Notes: a model not told the origin generated them from the letters alone. A DNA stretch of 64,000 nucleotides from Flavobacterium magnum (GCF_003055625.1 NZ_CP028811.1:1178001-1242000); one strand, 5' to 3'. Positions 20,103-28,301 are shown, numbered from the stretch's first letter. A program made the numbers and translations.

Positions 20103-20435
20103 ATGAAAAATTTAGTTATAGCATTAGCCATGATGACCGGCTTGACATTTTACGGAAATGCACTTGACAACCGGCCGGTTAAGAATTCAGTTAAGTCCGA
20201 GAAATCTGCAAGGACTTTAAAAAAGCAGCAGGTGAGCAAGGCAAATCTGCCAAAAGATGCCCGGCAATATATTAAGGAGAATTTCCCGGCGAACGGATTC
20301 GTTTACGCTGTGAAGCAAGGAACGAATTCCGAGGGCACGATTTACGAAGTTGGCATTGCCATGGAGGATAAATTGTCGATCCTGGAATTTGATGCCAAAG
20401 GGGAAACCTTAAGCGAAAGGATGACCGACAAGTAA
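20103..20435 (+). CDS. Secreted PepSY-like (BLIP-like) small protein
   Basis: A 110-residue exported protein. A signal peptide (MKNLVIALAMMTGLTFYGNA) precedes a Lys-rich linker and a C-terminal domain (about residues 45-110) that resembles the PepSY-like repeat of Bacteroidota: LPKDARQYIKENFPANGFVYA, then a hairpin with IYEVGIAMEDKLSILEFDAKG. I chose the start at 20103 because it begins the signal peptide; the upstream ATG at 20040 adds residues without that feature. The function is unknown. Confidence 0.75.
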   Translation: MKNLVIALAMMTGLTFYGNALDNRPVKNSVKSEKSARTLKKQQVSKANLPKDARQYIKENFPANGFVYAVKQGTNSEGTIYEVGIAMEDKLSILEFDAKGETLSERMTDK

Positions 20436-20456
20436 GATCAGTAGAACCAACAAGAT

Positions 20457-20482
20457 AAAATCCGCATTTCGCGGGTTTTTTT
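20457..20482 (+). terminator. Intrinsic terminator after the PepSY-like gene
   Basis: AAAATCCGC pairs with GCGGGTTTT (one G-U) around ATTTC, followed by T. It abuts the stop codon of the convergent thioredoxin-like gene. Confidence 0.78.
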
Positions 20483-20948
20483 ATATCTTATCAGGCACTT
20501 GCCTGTACTTTGACACAAATTGATCCGTCTCATCGTAAAGCAGCAAGGTGGGGAATTCAGCCACAATTCCCAGCCCGAAATCACTTTGAAACCTATCGTC
20601 TCGGTCAATCAGTACGGCATCATCGGCGCGGAGGGATTGGATGGGTGGCTCATTTTGACTGTAATGCACGCTTTGGTCAAACGGGAAGATTACGACCAAA
20701 TTAAAGTCTGATTGTGCGCGCAGCAAGTTTACTTTGTTCAGTTCGGACGCGCAGATGTCGCAATCCGGCAACGCATATAGGAATACCGTTTTCTTTTTTT
20801 GTGTAAGGATTTCCTTTCCGACGACCTTGCCTTCAAGACTGTAATATTTGAAATCAGGGATGCTGCTGCCACCAACGTTCAGCAGTATTATATGGATCGC
20901 GGCATAGCAGATCGCCGATAAAACAACTCCGATTACGATTTTTCCCAT
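20481..20948 (-). CDS. Membrane-anchored thioredoxin-like protein with CxxC
   Basis: A 155-residue protein with one N-terminal membrane segment (about residues 3-24) and a thioredoxin-like domain outside the membrane. A redox motif CDIC lies at Cys63-Cys66, preceded by the strand VFLYALPD and followed by a helix. The rest includes FNLVVIFPFDQ and a cis-Pro-like AEFPTLLLYDE near residue 130. It would act on disulfides in the periplasm. It lies downstream of a small secreted four-cysteine protein, an obvious possible client. The family is not one I can name; the fold call is sound. Confidence 0.72.
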   Translation of the reverse strand: MGKIVIGVVLSAICYAAIHIILLNVGGSSIPDFKYYSLEGKVVGKEILTQKKKTVFLYALPDCDICASELNKVNLLRAQSDFNLVVIFPFDQSVHYSQNEPPIQSLRADDAVLIDRDDRFQSDFGLGIVAEFPTLLLYDETDQFVSKYRQVPDKI

Positions 20949-20966
20949 GACAATTCAGCTTAAAAT

Positions 20967-21002
20967 AAAACGGCTGAATCACCCGCGTGTTCCAGCCATT
21001 TT
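20967..21002 (-). terminator. Hairpin between the four-cysteine peptide gene and the thioredoxin-like gene
   Basis: On the minus strand AAAATGGCTG pairs with CAGCCGTTTT (ten pairs, one G-U), followed by a short T-rich run. It could end most transcription after the peptide gene and let some continue into the thioredoxin-like gene. Confidence 0.55.
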
Positions 21003-21018
21003 GTGTTTAATCCCTTAA

Positions 21019-21288
21019 TTAGTTTTCCCAGAACCACTCTAAGTCACCATGCGTCCCACATTGGTACTCGTTGGTCGTCTGGCAGGTTTCCCCTGTAGCA
21101 TCCTTTTGGAAGTGGCTTGTGGCCTTTATCGAGCCTGACCAGATCTTGACGAGGCCAAGATTAATACTGCGGCAGTTGTTGGTGTAAGTGGTGTCGGTAT
21201 ACCGCCAGCCGGTACCGCCACAATCCTGTGCATAAATTGCGGATGCTATCAGCCCGCTGACAAGGCATCCAAGTAAAATTCTTTTCAT
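21019..21288 (-). CDS. Small secreted four-cysteine protein
   Basis: An 89-residue protein with a clear signal peptide (MKRILLGCLVSGLIASAIYA) and a mature part of about 69 residues holding four Cys (in QDCGG, NNCRS, ETCQT and YQCGT), rich in Thr, Gly and aromatic residues. Two disulfides are likely. I place the start at 21288, because upstream residues from 21321 precede the signal peptide. I do not recognise a family. The neighbouring membrane thioredoxin-like protein suggests oxidative folding of this product. Confidence 0.65.
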   Translation of the reverse strand: MKRILLGCLVSGLIASAIYAQDCGGTGWRYTDTTYTNNCRSINLGLVKIWSGSIKATSHFQKDATGETCQTTNEYQCGTHGDLEWFWEN

Positions 21289-21450
21289 GATAAAATCATT
21301 TAAGTTTGACAAATGCGACATTATAACATTATAAAGTTACATAAGTCGAACTTATTAACCAAAATAATATATTTATAAATATAAATATCGCTAAAATATT
21401 AACTCCTGTTTGATATTTTATGCATATTAATTAACATTCCTCAATTGCAC
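21289..21450. other. AT-rich spacer without recognised genes
   Basis: About 160 bp upstream of the four-cysteine peptide gene, very AT-rich, probably holding its promoter. No exact TTG-N17/19-TAnnTTTG match was found. It ends where the degenerate tRNA-derived array begins. Confidence 0.4.
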
Positions 21451-21927
21451 GGATTGGGGAAACAGGGCGAACCTTGAGACGTTTGCTTCCCGTGAACTAT
21501 TCAAGACAAAAAAATGGATAAAAAAGCTCCTTTTTACAAGGGGCTTAAGTGCCGGGAACCGAAGTCGAACCTCCAGAAGTTTGCTCCATTTGCGCTATTC
21601 CTGATTTAAAAAAATTGCATAAAAAAAGCGCATCGTTACAAGGAGCTTAAAGTACCCGGAGCCGGAGTCGAACCTCTAGAAGTTTGCCTCCTCTGCACTA
21701 TTCCTGATTAAAAAAATTGCATAAAAAAAGCGCGTCGTTACAAGGAGTTTAATTATCCGGAGCCGGAGTCGAACCTCTAGAAGTTTGCCTTCTCTGCACT
21801 ATTCCTGATTTAAAAAAATTGCATAAAAAAAGCGCGTCGTTACAAGGAGCTTAAAGTACCCGGAGCCGGAGTCGAACCTCTGGAAGTTTGCGTCCTCTGC
21901 GCTATTCCTGATTTAAAAAAAGTGCAT
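21451..21927 (-). repeat. Tandem array of five decaying tRNA-Leu 3'-end/terminator units
   Basis: Five head-to-tail units of about 98-104 bp (anchor positions 21469, 21567, then CCGG at 21656, 21757 and 21860). Each carries, on the minus strand, a copy of the tRNA-Leu T-loop and 3' acceptor strand (GGTTCGACTCCGGCTCCGGG), a mutated copy of its terminator hairpin, and an A-rich stretch ending near TTGCATAAAAAAAGC. The 5' part of each unit keeps only a faint D-arm likeness (GGAATAG...GACGC) and lacks a partner for the acceptor strand. The unit farthest from the tRNA gene is the most degraded. Confidence 0.85.
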
Positions 21928-21955
21928 AAAAAAAGCTCCTCGTTACAAGGAGCTT
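21928..21955 (-). terminator. Intrinsic terminator of tRNA-Leu
   Basis: On the minus strand AAGCTCCT pairs with AGGAGCTT around TGTAACG, followed by seven T. It is the intact parent of the mutated hairpins in the array downstream. Confidence 0.85.
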
Positions 21956-21958
21956 AAG

Positions 21959-22038
21959 TACCCGGAGCCGGAGTCGAACCGGCACGGTTTCCCACAGGTG
22001 TTTGAGACCAGCGCGTCTACCAATTCCGCCATCCGGGC
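21959..22038 (-). tRNA. tRNA-Leu, anticodon CAA
   Basis: The minus strand folds as a cloverleaf: acceptor GCCCGGA with TCCGGGT, D-arm GCG...CGC with TTGGTAGA in the loop, anticodon loop CTCAAAC (CAA), a variable arm of the class II kind (TGGGAAACCGTG), and T-arm GCCGG-TTCGACT-CCGGC. The discriminator is A and CCA is not encoded. Confidence 0.93.
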
Positions 22039-22113
22039 AGTTGAAGACAATATCGAACCAATCGATATGTACGCGAAAACAGTAAAATGGCTTACTGCTT
22101 TTCTAACACGGTG

Positions 22114-22141
22114 CAAATGTAAAAAATAATCTGTATTGCAA
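22114..22141 (-). promoter_or_regulatory. Promoter of tRNA-Leu
   Basis: On the minus strand TTG (22141-22139), 17 bp, then TACATTTG (22121-22114). Transcription would begin about 70 nt before the tRNA. Confidence 0.75.
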
Positions 22142-22164
22142 GCAAAAATTACTGAAAAATATAC

Positions 22165-22194
22165 TTCGTTACTCCGATTTTATTTCTAAATTTG
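22165..22194 (+). promoter_or_regulatory. Probable promoter of prs
   Basis: TTC (one mismatch to TTG), 19 bp, then TAAATTTG. It predicts a leader of about 115-118 nt before the prs start codon, long for this window. The leader contains paired segments such as GGCGGC and GCCGTC, and a GGAGG 15 nt upstream of the ATG. Confidence 0.6.
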
Positions 22195-22315
22195 CACCTC
22201 GCTAAGGCGGCACACAACTAACTAACTACACCCGAGGCATTTATACGCCGTCTGCGCTTTGAGTAAAAACAGGGGCAGGCCGCGTAGGATACATCGGAGG
22301 AAAAACCTAAATACA

Positions 22316-23257
22316 ATGCCACACCAGGAACCGGAAGCAAAAATTTTTGCGTGTTCACAAAGCACCTATCTCGCTGAGAAAATTGCCGAGAAATATGGGG
22401 TGCCACTGGGAAAAGTTACGTTCTCTAAATATAGTGACGGGGAATTCCAGCCTTCGTATGAAGAGTCGATCAGGGGATTGCGCGTGTTTATCGTTTGTTC
22501 GACCTTTCCAAGTGCGGACAACCTGATGGAACTGCTCCTGATGATTGACGCAGCCAAAAGGGCTTCAGCCAGGCACGTCACTGCCGTCATCCCGTATTTC
22601 GGGTGGGCAAGGCAGGACCGGAAAGACAAGCCGCGTGTTCCGATAGGGGCAAAGCTGGTCGCCAATTTGCTTGATGCTGCGGGCGCCACAAGGATCATGA
22701 CGATGGATTTGCATGCAGACCAGATTCAGGGTTTTTTCGAGAAACCGGTGGATCACCTGTTTGCCTCGACCATTTTCCTGCCGTATGTCAGGAGCCTGAA
22801 CCTGGAAAACCTCACGATCGCGTCGCCTGATATGGGTGGTTCGAAAAGGGCATATGCTTATTCGAAATTTCTCGAATCCGACGTGGTGATTTGTTACAAG
22901 CAAAGGAAAGCGGCCAATATCATCGATACGATGGAACTCATCGGGGAGGTGAGAGGCAGGAACGTCATCCTGGTGGATGACATGATTGATACGGGAGGCA
23001 CATTGGCGAAAGCCGCGGACCTGATGATCGAAAAAGGCGCGTTAAGCGTCAGGGCGATTTGTACGCACGCGATTTTGTCAGGTGAGGCGTACGATAAGAT
23101 TGAAAAGTCGCAGCTGAGCGAGTTGATTGTCACCGATTCGATTCCGTTGAAGAAGCAATCGCCGAAAATAAGGGTCGTAACCTGTGCCGAGCTGTTTGCC
23201 GATGTGATGAAGATGGTGCAGAAGAACAACTCGATCAGCGGAAAATTCCTCATGTAA
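22316..23257 (+). CDS. prs: Ribose-phosphate pyrophosphokinase (PRPP synthetase)
   Basis: Makes PRPP from ribose-5-phosphate and ATP for nucleotide, His and Trp synthesis; cytoplasmic. The 313 residues fit class I enzymes. Landmarks: KIFACSQSTYLAEKIA at the N terminus, YFGWARQDRK (ATP-binding flexible loop), the metal-binding MDLHADQIQGFF, and the PRPP-binding loop VILVDDMIDTGGTLAKAA near residue 215. The start at 22316 is chosen over an upstream ATG-less extension because it begins the conserved N terminus. Confidence 0.96.
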   Translation: MPHQEPEAKIFACSQSTYLAEKIAEKYGVPLGKVTFSKYSDGEFQPSYEESIRGLRVFIVCSTFPSADNLMELLLMIDAAKRASARHVTAVIPYFGWARQDRKDKPRVPIGAKLVANLLDAAGATRIMTMDLHADQIQGFFEKPVDHLFASTIFLPYVRSLNLENLTIASPDMGGSKRAYAYSKFLESDVVICYKQRKAANIIDTMELIGEVRGRNVILVDDMIDTGGTLAKAADLMIEKGALSVRAICTHAILSGEAYDKIEKSQLSELIVTDSIPLKKQSPKIRVVTCAELFADVMKMVQKNNSISGKFLM

Positions 23258-23264
23258 GAGGGGA

Positions 23265-23329
23265 CTGCGTTAGGGATTGTAGTGGAAATCCTTTTTTGCA
23301 AAAAAAGATTGAAACGGAAAGCCCGGGCC
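23265..23329 (-). repeat. Dispersed palindromic repeat, copy C
   Basis: On the minus strand it has the same layout as copies A and B: GCTTTCCGTTTCAATC, a T-rich/A-rich core, then GGATTTCCACTACAATC. It fills most of the gap directly after the prs stop codon. Confidence 0.7.
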
Positions 23330-23343
23330 AAAGGCAACGCCCA

Positions 23344-23378
23344 AACTGTTAACCTTAAACCGTTAACTGTCAACAAAG
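23344..23378 (+). repeat. Degenerate 7-bp tandem repeat upstream of rplY
   Basis: Five heptamers in phase: AACTGTT, AACCTTA, AACCGTT, AACTGTC, AACAAAG. It lies between the dispersed repeat copy C and rplY. Confidence 0.6.
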
Positions 23379-23407
23379 AGTTTTATTATTAACTATATAT
23401 TTTTACA

Positions 23408-24019
23408 ATGAAATCGATTACAATTAAAGGATCAGAAAGAGAAAGCGTGGGCAAGGCAGCGACCAAAGCCGTACGTAATGCTGGAGCGGTTCCTTGCGTA
23501 TTATACGGAGGAGGTCAGCCAGTTCATTTCTCAGCTGAAGAGAAAGAATTCAAGAACCTCGTTTACACTCCGAACGCACACACTGTTGTGATTGATTTGG
23601 GTGGGAAAACGTATGATGCTGTACTGCAGGACATCCAGATGCACCCTGTGTCTGACAAAATCCTGCACATCGACTTTTTCCAACTGAAAGATGACAAGGA
23701 AATCATCATGGAAGTTCCGGTGAAAGTAACAGGAACATCTCCTGGTGTACTTTTGGGAGGGGTATTGCGTCTGAACCAACGTCGTTTGAAAGTGAAGGCT
23801 TTGCCGAAAAACCTTCCGGATTTCGTAGAGGCAGACATCACGCCGCTTGAAATGGGTAACAAATTGTACGTTACCAAACTGGCTGCTGACAACTACAAAC
23901 TGATGCATCCGGATAACACCGTGGTAGCTCAGGTACGTATCTCGCGTGCGGCGATGAAGGCGGCTCAGGAAGCAGCAAAAGCAGCAAAAGGAGCACCTGC
24001 AAAAGGAAAGAAAAAATAA
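23408..24019 (+). CDS. rplY: 50S ribosomal protein L25 (general stress protein Ctc type)
   Basis: Binds 5S rRNA in the large subunit. The 203-residue protein has the L25 domain at the N terminus ([23 protein letters not shown], about residues 10-92) and the C-terminal beta domain of the longer Ctc form ([18 protein letters not shown], about residues 100-185). It ends with an Ala/Lys-rich tail ([15 protein letters not shown]). It stands as its own unit after prs, with a strong terminator behind it. Confidence 0.95.
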   Translation: MKSITIKGSERESVGKAATKAVRNAGAVPCVLYGGGQPVHFSAEEKEFKNLVYTPNAHTVVIDLGGKTYDAVLQDIQMHPVSDKILHIDFFQLKDDKEIIMEVPVKVTGTSPGVLLGGVLRLNQRRLKVKALPKNLPDFVEADITPLEMGNKLYVTKLAADNYKLMHPDNTVVAQVRISRAAMKAAQEAAKAAKGAPAKGKKK

Positions 24020-24038
24020 TCTTTTCAACATATTATGG

Positions 24039-24069
24039 AAAAGCATCGGGAAACCGGTGCTTTTTTTTT
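24039..24069 (+). terminator. Intrinsic terminator of rplY
   Basis: AAAAGCATCGG pairs with CCGGTGCTTTT (one G-U) around GAAA, followed by a long T run. Repeat copy B begins immediately after it. Confidence 0.88.
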
Positions 24070-24152
24070 GGAGCTGATTCCCGCTTTCCACTGCAATCTT
24101 TTTGTTTTTAAAGAAAAAACAAAAAGGATTTCCGTTGCAATCGGGGCTGGGC
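24070..24152 (+). repeat. Dispersed palindromic repeat, copy B
   Basis: The best-preserved copy. TTTCCACTGCAATC and TTTCCGTTGCAATC repeat directly in the two arms; the core TTTTTGTTTTT pairs with AAAAACAAAAA. The outer arms CCCG and CGGGG complete a larger imperfect palindrome. Confidence 0.75.
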
Positions 24153-24162
24153 AATCAGCGAA

Positions 24163-24192
24163 TTGTCAAATTCATTAATTCATTTACCTTTG
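24163..24192 (+). promoter_or_regulatory. Promoter of pth
   Basis: TTG (24163-24165), 19 bp, TACCTTTG (24185-24192), an exact consensus. Transcription would start at about 24196, at or beside the ATG at 24197, which supports translation from the second ATG at 24251. Confidence 0.85.
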
Positions 24193-24250
24193 CAGCATGA
24201 ACTGGATTTCCAACTTACTTTCATCAACTAAGAAAGAATTTATTGATCCC

Positions 24251-24817
24251 ATGAAGAAATACCTTATTGTAGGCCTCGGCAATATCGGGGCCGAATATGT
24301 GAATACCCGCCATAACATTGGATTTAAGGTATTGGACTTTTTAGCCAGGGAGGAATCGCTTTCTTTTGACACGGTGAAGCTGGGCACGATGGCCGAATAT
24401 AAATTCAAGGGGCGGACTTATTTTTTGCTGAAACCCAATACCTATATGAACCTGAGCGGCAAAGCCGTAAAGTTCTGGATGGACAAGGAAAACATCCCTT
24501 TGGAAAATATCCTGGTGATTACCGATGACCTGAACCTGCCTTTCGGCACCATCCGCATCAAGCCGAAAGGCAGCGACGGCGGACACAACGGATTGAAAAG
24601 TATCAACCAGGTTTTGAACACGCAAAATTATACGCGTTTCCGTTTCGGCATCAGTGACGAATTCAAGAAAGGGCAGCAGGTAAATTACGTCCTGGGCGAG
24701 TGGGACGATGCCGAAAAGGCGAAATTGCCTGAAAGGCTTAAAATGTCGGCCGACGCTGTACGGTCGTTTGGAACCGCCGGACTAGAAAATACGATGACCA
24801 CTTACAATGGGAAATAA
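24251..24817 (+). CDS. pth: Peptidyl-tRNA hydrolase
   Basis: Releases peptides from prematurely dropped peptidyl-tRNA. From MKKYLIVGLGN the protein has 188 residues, the normal length for bacterial Pth. Motifs: GLGNIGAEYVNTRHNIGF, with the catalytic His of the NTRHN block, LLKPNTYMNLSGKAV, and ITDDLNLPFGTIRIKPKGS followed by GGHNGLKS. A start at 24197 would add 18 residues but would leave almost no leader. Confidence 0.95.
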   Translation: MKKYLIVGLGNIGAEYVNTRHNIGFKVLDFLAREESLSFDTVKLGTMAEYKFKGRTYFLLKPNTYMNLSGKAVKFWMDKENIPLENILVITDDLNLPFGTIRIKPKGSDGGHNGLKSINQVLNTQNYTRFRFGISDEFKKGQQVNYVLGEWDDAEKAKLPERLKMSADAVRSFGTAGLENTMTTYNGK

Positions 24818-24845
24818 AAAAGGGAAAGCATTGCTTTCCCTTTTT
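24816..24845. terminator. Bidirectional intrinsic terminator between pth and the metalloprotease gene
   Basis: AAAGGGAAAG pairs with CTTTCCCTTT around CATTG, with A and T runs on either side, so it can serve both convergent genes. Confidence 0.85.
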
Positions 24846-24865
24846 CAATATTGGTAAATCGCGGG

Positions 24866-27800
24866 TTATTGCACCACAATTCTTTTTACTTCTTTATTCT
24901 GTCCGTCAGCAACTGACAACAGGTATACTCCGGCCTGGACGTTATCCAACTGGACCGTCTCGTTAAAGTTGGCACTGCCGGCAAAGTCCTTCTGGAAAAT
25001 CACCCTGCCGCGGATGTCGTACACCATCATATTGATTTTGTCTGAAGTCAGCTTGTCCGATTGTACGGTGAAGCTTCCGTTGTTCGGGTTAGGGTAAACG
25101 GCAAAATTAAACAGCGGCTTGTCCTCAATGCCCAGCGGTGTGGCTGAACATATTTTCATGCTCCATGAATTAAGACTTCCGCCATCGCCACTTTGGTTAT
25201 CAAGGATGCGTAATGTCCATGTACCTTGTGCGGATTGGTTATTAAATGTTGAAAGAGGATTCAATGGCCTCAATGTACCGGCAATCGCAGGATCGGTGCC
25301 GCAAACCAACGTTGATCCGAAATCGTCAAAGGTCGCGCTCATATTCGGAACACCGGGATTTACGTTACATTGATTGGCAATCATCGTCAGGACGGTTCCG
25401 CTTGGGCTAACCAAAGAAACCCTCAGATCGCTGATCCAGCTGTGGGTAATGTCAACCGTCACGTCGAGATCCCTGATCAATACATTGTCAGTGATTGTCA
25501 GCGGGGAGTTGATTGTAATGTTACCTCCTGTTCCAATTGCCACCGGAGTGGTCGAATTATAATCGTTACAATCGAAACTTCCTGTGGTGAATTTGCTCAC
25601 TGGGCTGTAGGCGCTCCTGCATTGTCCACTGTCAGAGGCAACCCTCCAGTAGTAGTCAGTATTTTCCATCAGGCCATGCGCAACATAATAAGCGAATTCT
25701 ATGTTTTGAGTATCGATAACGTTAGTAAAATTAGCATCTGTAGCCAATTCGAATACGTAAGATACGGCTTCAGGAGACGTTTGCCAGCTAAACGCGAGGT
25801 CCGTCAGCTGATCTACCGCAAGGTTTGCCGGTGAAGTTGTCGCTACGGGAGTAACGATGGTTTGCACCTGCAGATAGAAGTTTACAGTCTTGGTGACGGC
25901 TCCCGATGTGGCCGTTACCGTAATCGGGTAAGTGCCTGCGGCGCTGTTGGCCAGTCCGGTGATGCTCATCGTGATTTCGCCATTGGCCGTGGCTGACGTC
26001 GGGTTGAAGCTTACCGTGCTGCCGGCAGGATTTCCTGTGGCACTAAATGTTGTTGTTCCGGAAAAACCGGCTAAAGTAAAGTAATCAAAAATGAAGTTTA
26101 CGGACGCGTCCTGTGCACAGGCTGTTTTATATTGTTCTCCTGCATCGCCTGTAAAAGCGATGGACTGCGTAGCCACCGGCGCGCTGATGGCGAAATTGCT
26201 GTTAGAGACATCGAAGAAGATGTTTCCGTTGGCCCTGACCATAATGCGGTTGCTGGTTCCCGGTGTGTTGGGTACGGTGATGGTTTCCGACCCATCATTT
26301 GGTACATGGCTCGCAAGCAAAGTGTTGAAAGTCAGTCCGGCATTGGTTGAAAGGTAAATGTCAACAAACTGCGTATTGATGTTGTTTGCCGTAGTTCCGG
26401 CTACATTCCAGGTTACATTCTGATTGGATCCGGCCTGCCATGTGATAACCGAATTAGGCGCTGTAACGGCGAAAGGACCCGCAGCGGCGCTTACCGTGAT
26501 GGTCATCGCATCTGTATTGGTCTGCGGTCCGTTCAGTGAATTGTCCCTTGCAGTTAATGTAAAGTTTAGGTTACGCGCCACATTGGAAACAGATTCAAAT
26601 GAAGAGGTGATGTTATTGCTTAACACCCTGTTAAGAGCGGGGCAGTAACGTATCGGTGAAGCAGTTGGCGAAAATGACCTGAATGTCGGGCCCACCGTTT
26701 TTGTAGCTGACGCGATGCTCGAGTTGCCGGACGTAGCGACATTGGAATTGTCGTTTTGCTCCCAGGTGTATTCCAGTACGTCGCCTTCCGCATCAGTTCC
26801 TGAGCCAGTCAGGATAAACGGGGTTCCTTTAGGGATTGTATAGTCTGCACCGGCATCTACGGTCGGAGGGGTGTTGCTCAATGCCACCGAAACCGGGCAG
26901 GTTTTCGTCGCCAGGTTCTGCTGGATCTGGATGATATTGGCGTAGGTGAAATAGTCGTCCGAGTGCAATTGGACGTCCGTTGTCGAGCCGGTAATCCCTG
27001 CGTAACCCATAATCGTGGATCCGCTGCCTGGCTCAACATTGGTTCCTGAGCCCTCAAAATCTACCGAATACGAGTGTGTGCCGCCCAATTGGTGACCCAT
27101 TTCATGTGCTACGTAATCGATGTCAAAAGTGTCTCCCATCGGCACGCCGTCACCAGGAGAGGTAATGCCGCTTCCTTTTCCTTCCGGAACCTGGTTTGTC
27201 GGGTTGTCGCATACGCATCCGATGCAGCCTGCATTACCGCCGCCGCCTGAAGCCCCGAACAGGTGCCCGATGTCATAATTTGCATTTCCGATGATTGAGG
27301 TCAGCTTGGCCTGTAACTCCAGGTTCCAGTTGTCCATATTGGCAGCGTTGGAATAACCGTCGGTGGCTGCATTGGTGTAGACAATCAGGTTGTTGTTTGC
27401 AATCATGTTCAGGTGTACGGCAAGATCGATATCGTACACCCCATTCACGCGCGTCATGGTCGCATTCATAGCGGCCAATGCACCTGCTGCACCGCCGTGG
27501 TAAGTGCCATATTCACCGGTACAGGAAAGAGCAAGCCTCATGGTTTTGTACACGCCATTGTTAGATCGCGCGACACTTGGGTTGCTGTTGATTTGTTTGT
27601 TGATGATTTTGTCCTCGGTACTGCAAACCAGCGGAAGGCTGTTGTTGAGACGGGTATTGGAATCAAACAATACATATAATGTATGGTCTTTGGTGTAAGG
27701 CTCAATAAATTCTGAACCCTTGTCAGCCCTGAGGATCATAGTCTGGATTCCTTCCGGCGCTAGGCTGAAATACAGTTTGGCAGTATTGTCGGTGATGCCC

Positions 27801-28141
27801 CGGCCGATATATGCCCTGATATCAGGATATTTCGCCTGAAGTCCCGGCTCGAAATTAGAGTTTTCCCAAACAAGGAACTCTTCCATGTTGCCGGAAACCG
27901 TCGGGATGCTGATCCTTACGCCGGATTGTCCGGAAAACCTTTCAGGGGCATTGGCCAGCATATTTTTCATTGCAGCCAGGTCAAAAGTGAAGAACTGCTG
28001 GTTTTCCGAATAAGCGCCGCTGCGTATGGTCTCACGTCCCGAAAAAGCGGACGGATCTGCAGCTTGCCAGGCGTTTTTCTTTTGGGCAAAAATCGACCCG
28101 GTAAAGAGCAACGCAATTAAAAACAGTATTATTTTTTTCAT
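24866..28141 (-). CDS. T9SS-secreted reprolysin-like zinc metalloprotease
   Basis: A 1091-residue secreted multidomain protease. Order: signal peptide (about 1-19); propeptide; metzincin catalytic domain with HEMGHQLGGTH near residues 345-355 (three zinc His and the catalytic Glu) and the Met-turn STIMGYAG; an Ig/PKD-like stretch; an fibronectin-III-like part (LAFSWQTSPEAVSYVFELA); a proprotein-convertase P-domain near residues 890-1005 (VTVDITHSWISDLRV, GTWTLRILDNQSGDGG); and a C-terminal type A sorting domain (YPNPNNGSFTV, GVYLLSVADG) that directs export through the type IX system. The protein would be released or bound at the cell surface to degrade proteins. It stands alone, convergent with pth. 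Confidence 0.93.
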   Translation of the reverse strand: MKKIILFLIALLFTGSIFAQKKNAWQAADPSAFSGRETIRSGAYSENQQFFTFDLAAMKNMLANAPERFSGQSGVRISIPTVSGNMEEFLVWENSNFEPGLQAKYPDIRAYIGRGITDNTAKLYFSLAPEGIQTMILRADKGSEFIEPYTKDHTLYVLFDSNTRLNNSLPLVCSTEDKIINKQINSNPSVARSNNGVYKTMRLALSCTGEYGTYHGGAAGALAAMNATMTRVNGVYDIDLAVHLNMIANNNLIVYTNAATDGYSNAANMDNWNLELQAKLTSIIGNANYDIGHLFGASGGGGNAGCIGCVCDNPTNQVPEGKGSGITSPGDGVPMGDTFDIDYVAHEMGHQLGGTHSYSVDFEGSGTNVEPGSGSTIMGYAGITGSTTDVQLHSDDYFTYANIIQIQQNLATKTCPVSVALSNTPPTVDAGADYTIPKGTPFILTGSGTDAEGDVLEYTWEQNDNSNVATSGNSSIASATKTVGPTFRSFSPTASPIRYCPALNRVLSNNITSSFESVSNVARNLNFTLTARDNSLNGPQTNTDAMTITVSAAAGPFAVTAPNSVITWQAGSNQNVTWNVAGTTANNINTQFVDIYLSTNAGLTFNTLLASHVPNDGSETITVPNTPGTSNRIMVRANGNIFFDVSNSNFAISAPVATQSIAFTGDAGEQYKTACAQDASVNFIFDYFTLAGFSGTTTFSATGNPAGSTVSFNPTSATANGEITMSITGLANSAAGTYPITVTATSGAVTKTVNFYLQVQTIVTPVATTSPANLAVDQLTDLAFSWQTSPEAVSYVFELATDANFTNVIDTQNIEFAYYVAHGLMENTDYYWRVASDSGQCRSAYSPVSKFTTGSFDCNDYNSTTPVAIGTGGNITINSPLTITDNVLIRDLDVTVDITHSWISDLRVSLVSPSGTVLTMIANQCNVNPGVPNMSATFDDFGSTLVCGTDPAIAGTLRPLNPLSTFNNQSAQGTWTLRILDNQSGDGGSLNSWSMKICSATPLGIEDKPLFNFAVYPNPNNGSFTVQSDKLTSDKINMMVYDIRGRVIFQKDFAGSANFNETVQLDNVQAGVYLLSVADGQNKEVKRIVVQ

Positions 28142-28301
28142 CTTAAAAGGGGGTAAAGTTTTAAAAGGATTGTAAAAAAGTTTCCAAATGTATCAAAAAA
28201 TATATCAATTGTGCATTAAAGTTTTGAGAATTTGACCCGAGTGGCTGTTAATTTATTTTTTGTACATTTAAAACCCACAAAATACTGAAAATCTTTAAGG
28301 T

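Noticed and set aside
21451..21927. CRISPR array
   Set aside because: The ~100-bp units are near-complete repeats with no unique spacers, and they derive from the tRNA 3' end.
23531..24154. A 207-codon minus-strand frame opposite rplY
   Set aside because: Shadow of rplY; the sequence is Cys/Phe-rich and unlike any real protein.
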